A DNA stretch of 64,000 bases from Anaerocolumna sp. AGMB13020 (lineage in GTDB: Bacteria > Bacillota > Clostridia > Lachnospirales > Lachnospiraceae), in contig NZ_CP136910.1 of NCBI RefSeq assembly GCF_033100115.1, forward strand, positions 4,157,001-4,221,000, read 5' to 3'. Shown here one piece after another: positions 35,550 through 44,018 of this stretch. Each line of letters begins with the position of its first letter. Positions within the stretch are counted from its first letter, which is position 1. The notes beneath the pieces are model-generated. The model was not told the origin of the DNA. It did not search any database and was given only the letters and a program-made list of their open reading frames with translations. The translations under genes were made by a program, and so were the position numbers.

Positions 35550-36110
35550 ATGGACAAATTCTATCGACTTTTTGCAGCAATAGATTTTTCAGAGGATCAA
35601 AAAGAAAGACTGTACGAGTATGGCAGATTGATAAAGAAGAATTCAGAAAAAGGGAGTTTTACCCGCAAAGAAAATTTCCATTTGACCTTAGCCTTTATCG
35701 GTGAAACAAGGAAACTTGAACTGGTGGAGGAGGCTGTAGAGGAGGGCGTGAAATTAAGCAGAGTGGGACCTTTTGTGGTGGAGACGGAAGGGCTTGGAAG
35801 GTTTAAGACAGGAACAGGGGACACCTTATGGGTTGGTATTCAGGAGTCCCAGGAATTGATAAGCCTCTATGAGAAAATTACCTGGTGTCTTAAGAAACGG
35901 GAATTTCCTGTGGAAGAACAGAGATTTAAGGCTCATTTAACACTTGGGAGAGGAATTCGCCTGAACAAAGATATAAACTTCGCAGAGCTGGCTCAAAAAG
36001 CGCCGAAGCAGATTGTTCCGGTAGATACCATCCATCTCATGAACTCCCATAGAGTAGAGGGTAAACTTACCTATACCAGCCTCTTTGAATCCAGCCTCAA
36101 TAAGTTCTAG
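35550..36110 (+). CDS. thpR: RNA 2',3'-cyclic phosphodiesterase (2'-5' RNA ligase family)
   Basis: A 186-residue two-H phosphoesterase from ATG 35550, preceded by aggaaaggag; the longer open frame back to 35382 overlaps the MgtC gene and is not coding. The two catalytic HxTx motifs are HLTLAFIG (His44) and HLTLGRGI (His129). FRLFAAIDF-like N-terminus (YRLFAAIDFS) is typical of ThpR. The enzyme hydrolyses 2',3'-cyclic phosphate RNA ends and can join tRNA halves with 2'-5' bonds in vitro. It lies 157 bp after the MgtC gene and has no functional partner nearby. Confidence 0.93.
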   Translation: MDKFYRLFAAIDFSEDQKERLYEYGRLIKKNSEKGSFTRKENFHLTLAFIGETRKLELVEEAVEEGVKLSRVGPFVVETEGLGRFKTGTGDTLWVGIQESQELISLYEKITWCLKKREFPVEEQRFKAHLTLGRGIRLNKDINFAELAQKAPKQIVPVDTIHLMNSHRVEGKLTYTSLFESSLNKF

Positions 36111-36140
36111 TACTACCTTGCGCAGCGTAAGCTTCCTACC

Positions 36141-36695
36141 CTAGTCAAACAGTTTCCGGTAGCTGAATTCCAGCAAACGGTGATAATGGCTGTGTCCCTG
36201 CCCGATATGAAAACAATAGAAAAACGGATCAAAGTTCTGATCGGAGAAAGAAAAAACGTATTCAAATTCAGGGTTATCTACTTCTTTGCAGGAATAAGGC
36301 TGACCGGAAGCTTTAAAAACCTCCTGAACCTGTTCCAAATCGAATTTATGGGTGTTCACCAGAGCAATCAGACTCCTTAAGAAATCCGTGGAGGAAGTAT
36401 CTTTGCTTATTTGTTCTACGCCCTCACCGGAAGCGATAAAGCGAAAGCGGGAGCCTTCCTTTCGAATTGTTATGGGAATTAATCTGGCGCTGGAAAAATC
36501 GTTAAAATCCTTTATGTTCTCTAACATGCTTTCTGCATTGGTACAGTCTGTACCTAACAGATAATTTAACAGGTCAAGTTCATAATAGATACCAAAACTT
36601 TCCCCTTTTACAATACCAAGTTTTAAGATTCCTTCATATATGGTTGATTTAATATTTCTTAGTAGATTCTCAAATCCGTTAATATTAGCTGTCAT
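36141..36695 (-). CDS. Hypothetical protein (possibly DUF3877 family)
   Basis: A 184-residue soluble protein with no signal peptide or membrane helix. ATG 36695 lies 7 nt after AGAGG on the minus strand; GTG 36701 is an alternative. It is a mix of helices (NLLRNIKSTIYEGILKLG) and a C-terminal beta-rich part ending with aromatic residues (FDPFFYCFHIGQGHSHYH). It resembles the clostridial DUF3877 proteins in size and in the opening pattern, but this is from memory. Convergent with thpR and divergent from the SleC-like gene. Function unknown. Confidence 0.6.
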   Translation of the reverse strand: MTANINGFENLLRNIKSTIYEGILKLGIVKGESFGIYYELDLLNYLLGTDCTNAESMLENIKDFNDFSSARLIPITIRKEGSRFRFIASGEGVEQISKDTSSTDFLRSLIALVNTHKFDLEQVQEVFKASGQPYSCKEVDNPEFEYVFSFSDQNFDPFFYCFHIGQGHSHYHRLLEFSYRKLFD

Positions 36696-36842
36696 AAGCA
36701 CCTCTTATTTATAAAATCCAGAATTCTTAGGTTATTCTATAATATTACCCGGTATATGTCAAATTTAATACAACGGACAGAAACCTCAAGCTATCAAGCT
36801 GGATAAAAGTTAACGAAGATAGATAAAAATTCTCTATATCAA

Positions 36843-36871
36843 TCATTATCGTGCTGATGACAGCATATATT
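36843..36871 (+). promoter_or_regulatory. Possible sigma-E (sporulation) promoter
   Basis: A sigma-E style -10, CATATATT (36864-36871), with a TCAT-containing -35-like box (36843-36850) 13 bp upstream, 33 bp before the SleC-like start. The Csp gene has a better match with the same -10. The rest of the divergent gap shows nothing else. Confidence 0.35.
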
Positions 36872-36903
36872 GAAGTAATCCTATAGAAAAATAAGTGTGG
36901 ACA

Positions 36904-38178
36904 ATGAGTTATTATGATTATAAACAGCAAAGGATATATCCCGCACAAATGGGAACGGAGAGCTTTGGAAAGTTTCAGGTAAATGTAACGACAGAGCAGG
37001 GATTCCGGCCGGTACCCAATGCAAAGGTCAGAATTAGTTATACCGGAGAACCGGATTCTACTGTTGAGGAACTGACAACGGATGATTTGGGAAGAACACC
37101 TCTGATAGATCTTCAGGCGCCGCCCATAGACTATAGCCTGGACCCTGCACAAGAAGCCCAGCCTTACTCTTTATATAATGTGAATGTAACGGCGGAAGGT
37201 TTTGACAGCATTGATGTAAATGGAGCAGAGATATTGCCGGATGTTACGGCAATCCAGCCTATTACCGTAAGACCGCTGCAGGGAACACAACGTTATGTTA
37301 TACCACCTCATACCCTGTTTGGCGATTATCCGCCTAAAATTGCGGAAGCAGAGATAAAGCCAACCAGTGAAAGCGGAGAAATCGTACTTCCAGGGGTAGT
37401 AGTACCTGAATTTGTCATTGTTCATGATGGTCCACCCTCAGATAGCAGTGCCTCCAATTATTATGAGCGATACAGTGATTATATTAAAAATGTCGCCTCC
37501 AGTGAAATATATGCAACCTGGCCGGCTTCTACTATTACCGCAAATATTCTCGCAATTATGTCCTTTACTCTTAACAGAGTGTATACAGAATGGTATCGAA
37601 ACAGAGGTTATACCTTTACCATAACTTCCTCCACAGCCTTTGATCATAAATGGATGAGAGGCAGAAATATATATGATACCATATCACAGGCAGTGGATCA
37701 GGTATTTAATAATTATCTGTCTCGCCCTAATGTAAAGCAGCCTATTCTAACCCAATACTGCGATGGCAGAAACGTGACTTGCCCAGGATGGATGACACAG
37801 TGGGGATCTAAAGCCTTAGGTGATCAGGGAATGACAGCCATACAGATACTGCGTAATTTCTATGGTTCCAGCATCTATATAAATTCTGCCAACCAGGTAT
37901 CCGGTGTACCTTCCTCCTGGCCGGGAGCCAATCTTACAGTCGGCTCAAGAGGAGACAGCGTTCGCCAGATGCAGGAGCAGTTAAATGCCATATCACAGGT
38001 CTATACGGCAGTACCCACAGTAGCTGTAGACGGAGTATTTGGGGCCCAGACAGAAGAAGCAGTAAAAGCTTTTCAACAGACCTTTGGCCTTCCTGCAAAC
38101 GGAATTGTAGATTTGCCAACCTGGTACAGAATATCGGGTATTTATGTGGCAGTAACAAGAATAGCAGAATTAAATTAG
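36904..38178 (+). CDS. sleC: SleC-like spore cortex-lytic enzyme
   Basis: Degrades cortex peptidoglycan during germination after proteolytic activation by a Csp protease. At 424 residues from ATG 36904 it matches clostridial SleC. Parts in order: an N-terminal pro/SleC domain (~1-115) with the DYSLDP...YSLYNVNVTAEGF pattern; a linker with VPEFVIVHDG; a SpoIID-like lytic transglycosylase domain (~170-320, TITANILAIMSFTLNRVYTE with the candidate catalytic region); and a C-terminal PG_binding_1 domain (~335-410, LTVGSRGDSVRQMQEQLNAI and DGVFGAQTEEAVKAFQQ). No signal peptide is visible, as for mother-cell-made SleC. A Csp-type protease gene lies 10 kb downstream on the other strand. Confidence 0.82.
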   Translation: MSYYDYKQQRIYPAQMGTESFGKFQVNVTTEQGFRPVPNAKVRISYTGEPDSTVEELTTDDLGRTPLIDLQAPPIDYSLDPAQEAQPYSLYNVNVTAEGFDSIDVNGAEILPDVTAIQPITVRPLQGTQRYVIPPHTLFGDYPPKIAEAEIKPTSESGEIVLPGVVVPEFVIVHDGPPSDSSASNYYERYSDYIKNVASSEIYATWPASTITANILAIMSFTLNRVYTEWYRNRGYTFTITSSTAFDHKWMRGRNIYDTISQAVDQVFNNYLSRPNVKQPILTQYCDGRNVTCPGWMTQWGSKALGDQGMTAIQILRNFYGSSIYINSANQVSGVPSSWPGANLTVGSRGDSVRQMQEQLNAISQVYTAVPTVAVDGVFGAQTEEAVKAFQQTFGLPANGIVDLPTWYRISGIYVAVTRIAELN

Positions 38179-38202
38179 TTTCGAAAAAGCCTGACACTAC
38201 CT

Positions 38203-38260
38203 GTCTGGAAAGAGTGGAAAGGATAACAGCAAGTCGTTATCCAATACTTTCCCGCAGATA
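38203..38260 (+). terminator. Hairpin after the SleC-like gene
   Basis: GGATAAC / GTTATCC inner stem with outer GGAAAG / CTTTCC pairing, no strong T run. Likely transcription end or mRNA-stabilising hairpin. Confidence 0.45.
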
Positions 38261-38447
38261 TTGTCCGGCTTATTTAAATTCAATTCATAGAGTTACTCAA
38301 TTCAAGTATTTCGTTAAATAGAATTATAAAGTAACTAAAATTAATATGATTTGTACAAACAATATTTGAAAAGTTGAGAAATATGATATTTTTAATAACG
38401 CGCTTATTTTGAGAGACTGGAATTCATATGAGATTGAATAATAATTT

Positions 38448-38541
38448 GTAATAAAAAAATTCCGTAATAAAAAAATTCGTAATAAAAATATCAACGCGTA
38501 ATAAAATTAACAATTCGTAATGAAAGTAGCAATTCCCAATT
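38448..38541 (+). repeat. AT-rich tandem repeats (cgtaataaaa units)
   Basis: Five degenerate units of 15-20 bp, each starting (c)GTAATAAAA or GTAATGAAA and most ending in AATT. They lie in the 551-bp gap upstream of the ABC exporter genes, which also has a 6-bp hairpin (acacct/aggtgt, 38606-38624). Confidence 0.65.
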
Positions 38542-38729
38542 CCTACCTTTAGATTCAGAAGAAATAACTCCAGAATAAAATTTTTATCCTGAATTAAGAA
38601 ATAGCACACCTTTCCATGAGGTGTTTAATGTGTTAAACTTTTAATGTCTGATGTTATTTGCTAACACAAGCTAATACGGATATAGGAAAGGGACTATATC
38701 GTATTTTTATACAAAGGAGACAAGCCTAT

Positions 38730-39713
38730 ATGATAGAAATAAGCAACATAAGCAAGACATACCGTACAAATGTGAAAGACCCCGGGCTAAAAGGAGCTTT
38801 CAAGAATCTGTTTCACTCAGAATGGGTTGAAAAAGCAGCAGTTGATAGCGTTTCCTTTCATGTTGCAGAAGGACAGGCCCTGGCTTGCATCGGAGAAAAT
38901 GGTGCTGGAAAGTCTACACTTATTAAGATGATGATTGGCATACTTACGCCTACAGCCGGTGAGATCAAAGTGTATGGGAAGGACCCAAGACGCAGCGGCC
39001 AGGAGTACCTTAGAAACATAGGAGTCGTATTTGGACAGAAGTCAAATCTATGGATAGATATACCTGTAATTGAGAGCTATAATGCCATACAGACATTATA
39101 CAAACTGGATAAAAAGGAGTTCCGAAAGAACTTTGAGATGGTAGTGGAGCTGCTGGATTTAGCGCCTATACTGTCATCACCGGCAAGGAAGCTGTCTCTT
39201 GGTCAGCGAATGAAATCAGATATTGGTATGGTATTTTTACATAATCCAAAGATACTGTATCTGGATGAGCCAACCATAGGCTTGGATATTAATGTGAAGC
39301 ATACAATACGTACCTTCCTGCGGCAGATGAATAAAGAAAAAGGAATCAGTATCTTTCTCACAAGCCATGATTTGGATGATATTGATGAAATCTGTGAGGA
39401 TGCAATTGTACTTTCAAAAGGGAAAATATTCTACGACGGCACACTAGACAATCTAAAGCACAGCTATGTAAAAGAAAAGGTGGTAAAGGTAGCCGGCAAT
39501 CAAAAAAATGAAATAAAGCTGCTATTACCGGAAGCCAGATTCGAAGCAGAAGGCAGAACAATGAAAATCATGTATCACACGGAACAATATACTTCAGAAC
39601 AGGTGCTAAGTGCAATATCCAAAGCCTTTGAGATCGAAGATATTACCATACAGGAACCGGATATAGACGAAGTGGTTTCCCGGATCTTTTCGAAGGAGGC
39701 CAATGTAGGGTGA
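38730..39713 (+). CDS. ABC-2 exporter ATP-binding protein (COG4586 type)
   Basis: ATPase of a three-gene ABC-2 export system; 327 residues from ATG 38730 behind acaaaggagac (the frame is open from 38658). Walker A GENGAGKSTL, Q-loop region GVVFGQKSNLW, signature LSLGQRMKSD, Walker B ILYLDEPTIGLD and the switch His in TSHDLDD are all intact. The extra N-terminal insertion (KDPGLKGAFKNLFHSEW) before the first strand is typical of the uncharacterised COG4586 ATPases. Its stop overlaps the next start (GTGA). The substrate is unknown. Confidence 0.93.
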   Translation: MIEISNISKTYRTNVKDPGLKGAFKNLFHSEWVEKAAVDSVSFHVAEGQALACIGENGAGKSTLIKMMIGILTPTAGEIKVYGKDPRRSGQEYLRNIGVVFGQKSNLWIDIPVIESYNAIQTLYKLDKKEFRKNFEMVVELLDLAPILSSPARKLSLGQRMKSDIGMVFLHNPKILYLDEPTIGLDINVKHTIRTFLRQMNKEKGISIFLTSHDLDDIDEICEDAIVLSKGKIFYDGTLDNLKHSYVKEKVVKVAGNQKNEIKLLLPEARFEAEGRTMKIMYHTEQYTSEQVLSAISKAFEIEDITIQEPDIDEVVSRIFSKEANVG

Positions 39714-40507
39714 AAGCATTTCTAAAACTGACAGGAATATCAATGCAGAGTCATTTATATTATAAAACCAGCTTTATTATGAATCTATTTACACCGATAG
39801 TTCTGCTGGCCGGTCAATATCTGCTGTGGCAGGCCTTATATAGCCAGCAAACAGGTACGGTGATAGGTGGAATAAAAAAAGAAGAGATGTTTGCTTATAT
39901 CTTAATCGCATTTGCTCTGAATAACCTCCTTAGCTGGTCATCAGAGAATACCCTGGCAAGGGAAATCAGGAGTGGAACCATAGTTGCACGTTGTATCCGT
40001 CCGGTATCCTTTTTGTCTCAATATGTATCTGAAATGACAGGAGTACTTTTACTGCAAAGTGCCGTAAACCTGATAATTGTTGTTTCAGGTTTCTTTATCT
40101 TTGGAAAATATATGATAATACCAACACAAAATACAGTATTGCTATTTATACCATGCTTTCTATTATCCATACTGCTTCGTATACTGCTGGTGGATGTGTT
40201 CAGCCTTTTGTGCTTTTTCAGTACAGGCTATTTAGGGATTACCTGGACAAGGATCGCACTCTTTGAGTTCTTCTCAGGAGCCGTACTGCCCCTTGCCATG
40301 TTCCCGGAATGGCTTAGAAATATCAGTTATATGACGCCGTTTCCGTATATGGTGCAGATGCCGATAGCGTTATTGCTGGGGCAGGAACTGCCGGTAAGCC
40401 TATCAATCATGTTCCTGATTCAAATTGTATGGATAATGTTCTTTGTTCTTCTGCACAATATGATATATGGACTTGTACGAAAGAACTTAAATGTAGCAGG
40501 AGGTTGA
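39710..40507 (+). CDS. ABC-2 exporter permease A (DUF990 / COG4587 type)
   Basis: A 265-residue integral membrane protein with about six hydrophobic segments (~20-40, 55-75, 110-135, 140-165, 175-200, 228-250), starting at GTG 39710 that overlaps the ATPase stop codon. It belongs with the second permease 5 bp downstream; together the two form the heterodimeric channel driven by the upstream ATPase. Characteristic segments include ARCIRPVSFLSQYVSEM. Substrate unknown. Confidence 0.88.
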   Translation: MKAFLKLTGISMQSHLYYKTSFIMNLFTPIVLLAGQYLLWQALYSQQTGTVIGGIKKEEMFAYILIAFALNNLLSWSSENTLAREIRSGTIVARCIRPVSFLSQYVSEMTGVLLLQSAVNLIIVVSGFFIFGKYMIIPTQNTVLLFIPCFLLSILLRILLVDVFSLLCFFSTGYLGITWTRIALFEFFSGAVLPLAMFPEWLRNISYMTPFPYMVQMPIALLLGQELPVSLSIMFLIQIVWIMFFVLLHNMIYGLVRKNLNVAGG

Positions 40508-40511
40508 GAAG

Positions 40512-41291
40512 ATGCTGAGAATATTTTTAAAACTCAAAGAGCAGTATATCAAAACGGAAATGGAATATACCTTTAATTTCTGGATGATGCTGCTTTCAGG
40601 AATACTGACACGTATATTAATTATGGCAATCCCCTTTGTAATCTATAAAAATATCCCAAGTATCGCAGGCTGGCAGGAACATGAAATCTATCTGATCATG
40701 TCCTTTCTATTTATAGCAGAAGGGCTTAACAGCATACTATTTGAAGGAATCTGGCAAATGCCGGGAATGGTATTCAACGGACAATTCGATTCAATCTTAA
40801 CCCGCCCTGTATCACCACTCTATCAAGTACTGTCCTATGGAATGGGCTTACAGGGAATAGGCGTGTTCCTATTTGGCATTGTCAGCCTGAATATCTCCCT
40901 TCATGCACTGGGAAAATACGACCTCGTCTCAATACTGTTATGCTTCTTTCTCATAGTCTGCGGTACGGTCATCCTGATGTCAGTTTACCTCCTTAGTAAT
41001 AGTCTAATATTCTGGTATGACTCAGGCGGAAGAACCAGCATACCTTTTACCATAAACAGCATAGGGCAATACGCAAGATACCCCATAAATATATACCCTA
41101 AAGGAGTGCAGCTTATCCTGTTATTCATTATCCCTTACGGCTTTATCGGGCTGATACCGGCATACATAGTGCGAGGAGAACATGTCATAAGTTATACGTT
41201 GCTACTGATTGGTATGTGTATAGTTTTCTTCCTGGCTGCTCGGTTTGTATTCTATCGGGGAATTAGAAAATACGAAAGTATGGGGATGTAA
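40512..41291 (+). CDS. ABC-2 exporter permease B (DUF990 / COG3694 type)
   Basis: A 259-residue permease with about six membrane segments, ATG behind gcaggaggttgagaag. Conserved string FDSILTRPVSPLYQVL parallels ARCIRPVSFL in permease A, marking the same cytoplasmic loop of the DUF990 family; PYGFIGLIPA lies near the C-terminus. It completes the exporter operon. It is followed by palindromic element B. Confidence 0.88.
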   Translation: MLRIFLKLKEQYIKTEMEYTFNFWMMLLSGILTRILIMAIPFVIYKNIPSIAGWQEHEIYLIMSFLFIAEGLNSILFEGIWQMPGMVFNGQFDSILTRPVSPLYQVLSYGMGLQGIGVFLFGIVSLNISLHALGKYDLVSILLCFFLIVCGTVILMSVYLLSNSLIFWYDSGGRTSIPFTINSIGQYARYPINIYPKGVQLILLFIIPYGFIGLIPAYIVRGEHVISYTLLLIGMCIVFFLAARFVFYRGIRKYESMGM

Positions 41292-41330
41292 GGGGGAATA
41301 CAGCAAAAAATTTAAAAAGGATGGTTTTCA

Positions 41331-41553
41331 CAAGGGGACGGCGATTTGCACAAAGGAGTAAGCTCCAGGCTTCGACTCCAATGTATAAGAAGTCCTAATT
41401 CTCTGAGGCTTCTGTGCTTGACATATCCGCAAACAGATAACTCGCTACGCTCAAACAATCTGTTTGTGGATATAGCACAGAAGCTTCAGAGAAAAGGACT
41501 TCTAATACATTTCCGTAGGCGCCTGGAGCTTTCTCCTTTGTACAAATCGCCTG
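41331..41553 (-). repeat. Long covarying palindromic element, copy B (reversed)
   Basis: Same family as 9033-9256 and 47764-47986, in opposite orientation; it begins on this strand with CAAGGGGACGG. The outer arms here are GATTTGCACAAAGGAGTAAG and its near-complement, unlike copies A and C, but the pairing is kept. Shared invariant parts (read on the minus strand) are GCGCCTAyGGAAA, AACAGATTGTTTGAGC, AGCGAGTTATCTGTT, TGTCAAGCA, AGAATTAGG and CCGTCCCCTTG. The rest of 41554-41984 shows no recognisable gene or signal. Confidence 0.9.
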
Positions 41554-41984
41554 CTCGTTGAAGGAGACTATGGATTTAAGAGAATGAATCAAATTGAATA
41601 ATTGACAGTACCCTTTCGCTTATAACCTGAGGGAGGATTTTATGCTGAAGTGGTCGGACAGTATTTATATCTTAACGTAACATCAACTAACATAAATAAC
41701 TAGTATAAATGCAAGTACTAATTTCTCAGTTATGCTGAGGAGAATAGAATAGTCGGAGCTGCCAATACCATAAGGTATTTATTCCGAAATATAGAAAGTG
41801 TTGTCTGGGAAAGTCAGGGATAATGTAAGAATTATAAGTGTAGTAAATTATGCAAGTACAAAATGTGTATATTATAGCAGGAGTAGTATGCATAGACCAT
41901 GTGAATATTAGTGTAGCATAGCGGACCAGTAAAAGTGCTTGCGATACCGCCCTTTTGGGCGAGCAGTAATATAGCCCTTATGAG

Positions 41985-42055
41985 AGCTGATTTCTAAGTC
42001 ACCAAGCACCAGTTTAACTAAGTTGAACTGGTGCTTGGTGACTTAGAAATCAGCT
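41985..42055. repeat. 71-bp near-perfect palindrome
   Basis: Thirty perfectly paired bases (AGCTGATTTCTAAGTCACCA onward with their complement) plus five more inner pairs, one a G-T wobble, leave a single-base loop at 42020. No T run follows, so it is not an ordinary terminator. It lies in the 1.58-kb stretch between the ABC exporter and carA. Confidence 0.85.
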
Positions 42056-42343
42056 TCACCTGTATCATAAATTTAACATCTGCGTTCTTTCATGTCATAA
42101 CCTGGCTGGTTCTTTACAGATGGTTTTCATATCCAATAAATTAAATGGTCTTCTCAGTTCTTTATAATCGATAGCTTTAAAAAATATCTTAATTTCAGAT
42201 TTGTAAAATCTCGTTCCTCCTTCCTCAAAATAACGGCCGTTATTTAACCTGTGCAAAAAATAGTAAATCTGCTCTGTGAAAAAAAACAGATGATTGGCGG
42301 GACTGTTTACGAGTTTTGCATTGAGAGGTTCCTTATGACACTT

Positions 42344-42465
42344 AAGTTCCGGTAACTGTGAATAGGTCAGATAGTGCCACTGTCTGAGCTCAACAAAGTA
42401 GTAATGCCACAGCCTGTCAGCGAGTTTGGCACTATTTGACCTGCCATGAACAGTTACCGGAGCTT
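42344..42465. repeat. Nested inverted-repeat element (second family)
   Basis: Outer arms AAGTTCCGGTAACTGT / ACAGTTACCGGAGCTT and inner arms AGGTCAGATAGTGCCA / TGGCACTATTTGACCT enclose a ~50-nt apex. Pairing differences are partly G-U compatible. It differs in sequence from the 9033-type element. A 166-codon open frame on the minus strand (42095-42595) runs through it but is doubtful. Nothing else is visible in 42056-42683. Confidence 0.75.
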
Positions 42466-42683
42466 TAGGGGAATAAGGGTTCTCGAACAGCAAGACGAAT
42501 AAACAGTCCCTCCAATCATCGTCCGCCCCCACAACCCAAATTCTCACTCTAAAATCTTTACAAATCTTAAAAACTATCCTCTTGATTATTTTCAATTCCT
42601 CATGTATAATTATATAAAATAATGAATAAAAATAAATAACATCTCCTTATAAATCTTTCTTAAAAAACTAATAAAAAAAATTC

Positions 42684-42712
42684 TTGTTTTTCTAAAAGGG
42701 ATGTGATAGAAT
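42684..42712 (+). promoter_or_regulatory. carAB promoter
   Basis: TTGTTT (42684-42689), 17-bp spacer, TAGAAT (42707-42712). Predicted RNA start ~42720, leaving a ~150-nt leader that contains a terminator hairpin. Confidence 0.6.
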
Positions 42713-42745
42713 ACTAACAATTTGGGTATCAGTGAGCTTAATGGG

Positions 42746-42788
42746 GAGAGTAGTAGGTAAAAATAATGTATTCTACTCTTTTTTTTCG
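42746..42788 (+). terminator. Leader terminator (attenuator) before carA
   Basis: GAGAGTAG pairs with CTACTCTT across a ~20-nt loop, followed by an unbroken run of T. It sits between the promoter and carA in the carAB leader, so it probably attenuates transcription. No PyrR-binding consensus or T-box was recognised. Confidence 0.65.
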
Positions 42789-42869
42789 GGCAAAATCAGG
42801 TATAAAGGCAACAATGGCAGCCCAAGGGAACTGTTAAGTGTACGACATTGAAAGGAACAGGTGGAAGTT

Positions 42870-44018
42870 ATGAAAGCTTTCTTAATACTGGAGGACGGCA
42901 ATATATTTGCAGGAACAAGTATTGGCTCGACAAGGGATGTAATCAGTGAAATTGTATTTAATACATCTATGACTGGTTATTTGGAAATTCTCACAGATCC
43001 CTCCTATGCAGGACAGGCAGTCGTTATGACATACCCGCTGATAGGAAATTACGGAATCTGTTATGAGGATATGGAATCGAAAAAGCCCTGGGTAGATGGC
43101 TACATTGTAAGGGAAATCGCCAGGACACCCAGTAACTTCCGCAGTGAGGATACAATCGAATATTTCTTAAAGAAGAATGATATACCGGGAATAGCAGGAA
43201 TAGATACCAGAGCCCTGACAAAGATCCTAAGGGAAAAGGGAACGATGAACGGTATGATTACTTGCAGAGAAGATGTGAAGGTAGAAGAAGTAATCAAGGA
43301 ATTAAAAGCCCATAAAGTAACAGGTGTCGTAAATAAAGTAACCTGTGCCGAAAAAACCAGCTATAAGGCAGAAGAGTTCAAGCCCACGAAAGCTGATCTG
43401 GCAAGAAGCGGATTAAAGGTTAATCCATACAAGACAGGACATTTTAAAGTGGCTTTACTGGATTACGGTTCAAAGGATAATATAAAGGATTGCCTCTTAA
43501 AAAGAGGATGCGACGTAACCATCTATCCTGCGCTGACAACAGCAGAGGAAATCTTAGCAGATAAGCCTGATGGCATCATGCTCTCAAACGGACCGGGAGA
43601 CCCCAAAGAATGTGTGGAAATAATTGAAGAAATCAAAAAGATGTATAACAGTGAGGTTCCCATCTTTGCAATCTGTCTTGGACATCAGCTGATGGCTCTG
43701 GCCTGCGGCGGGGATACCAAGAAAATGAAATACGGACACAGAGGTGCCAATCACCCTGTGAAGGATCTTAAGACTGGAAGAGTGTATATATCTTCCCAGA
43801 ATCACGGATATGTGGTAGAAGACGGTACCTTAAAAACAGAGGTAGCCGAGAAGTATTTTGTAAATGCCAACGACGGAACCATTGAAGGTTATCATTATCT
43901 TGGCAAGAACATATTTACCGTACAGTTTCATCCCGAGGCCTGTGCAGGTCCTCAGGATTCCGAGTTCCTTTTTGACGAGTTTATTAACATGATGGAGGTG
44001 CAGGTATGCCAAAAATAA
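42870..44018 (+). CDS. carA: Carbamoyl-phosphate synthase small subunit
   Basis: Glutaminase subunit that supplies ammonia for carbamoyl phosphate used in pyrimidine and arginine synthesis; 382 residues from ATG 42870 (GTG 42861 in frame). The N-terminal CPSase_sm domain (~1-150) has [15 protein letters not shown] and [20 protein letters not shown]. The class I amidotransferase domain carries nucleophile Cys269 in [13 protein letters not shown], and the FHPEA His/Glu pair. The carA 3' end overlaps the start of carB by 13 bp, indicating translational coupling. Confidence 0.97.
   Translation: MKAFLILEDGNIFAGTSIGSTRDVISEIVFNTSMTGYLEILTDPSYAGQAVVMTYPLIGNYGICYEDMESKKPWVDGYIVREIARTPSNFRSEDTIEYFLKKNDIPGIAGIDTRALTKILREKGTMNGMITCREDVKVEEVIKELKAHKVTGVVNKVTCAEKTSYKAEEFKPTKADLARSGLKVNPYKTGHFKVALLDYGSKDNIKDCLLKRGCDVTIYPALTTAEEILADKPDGIMLSNGPGDPKECVEIIEEIKKMYNSEVPIFAICLGHQLMALACGGDTKKMKYGHRGANHPVKDLKTGRVYISSQNHGYVVEDGTLKTEVAEKYFVNANDGTIEGYHYLGKNIFTVQFHPEACAGPQDSEFLFDEFINMMEVQVCQK

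Noticed and set aside
42095..42595. 166-codon open frame on the minus strand
   Set aside because: It runs straight through the 42344-42465 inverted-repeat element, has no clear ribosome site and no recognisable domain; probably translated repeat sequence.
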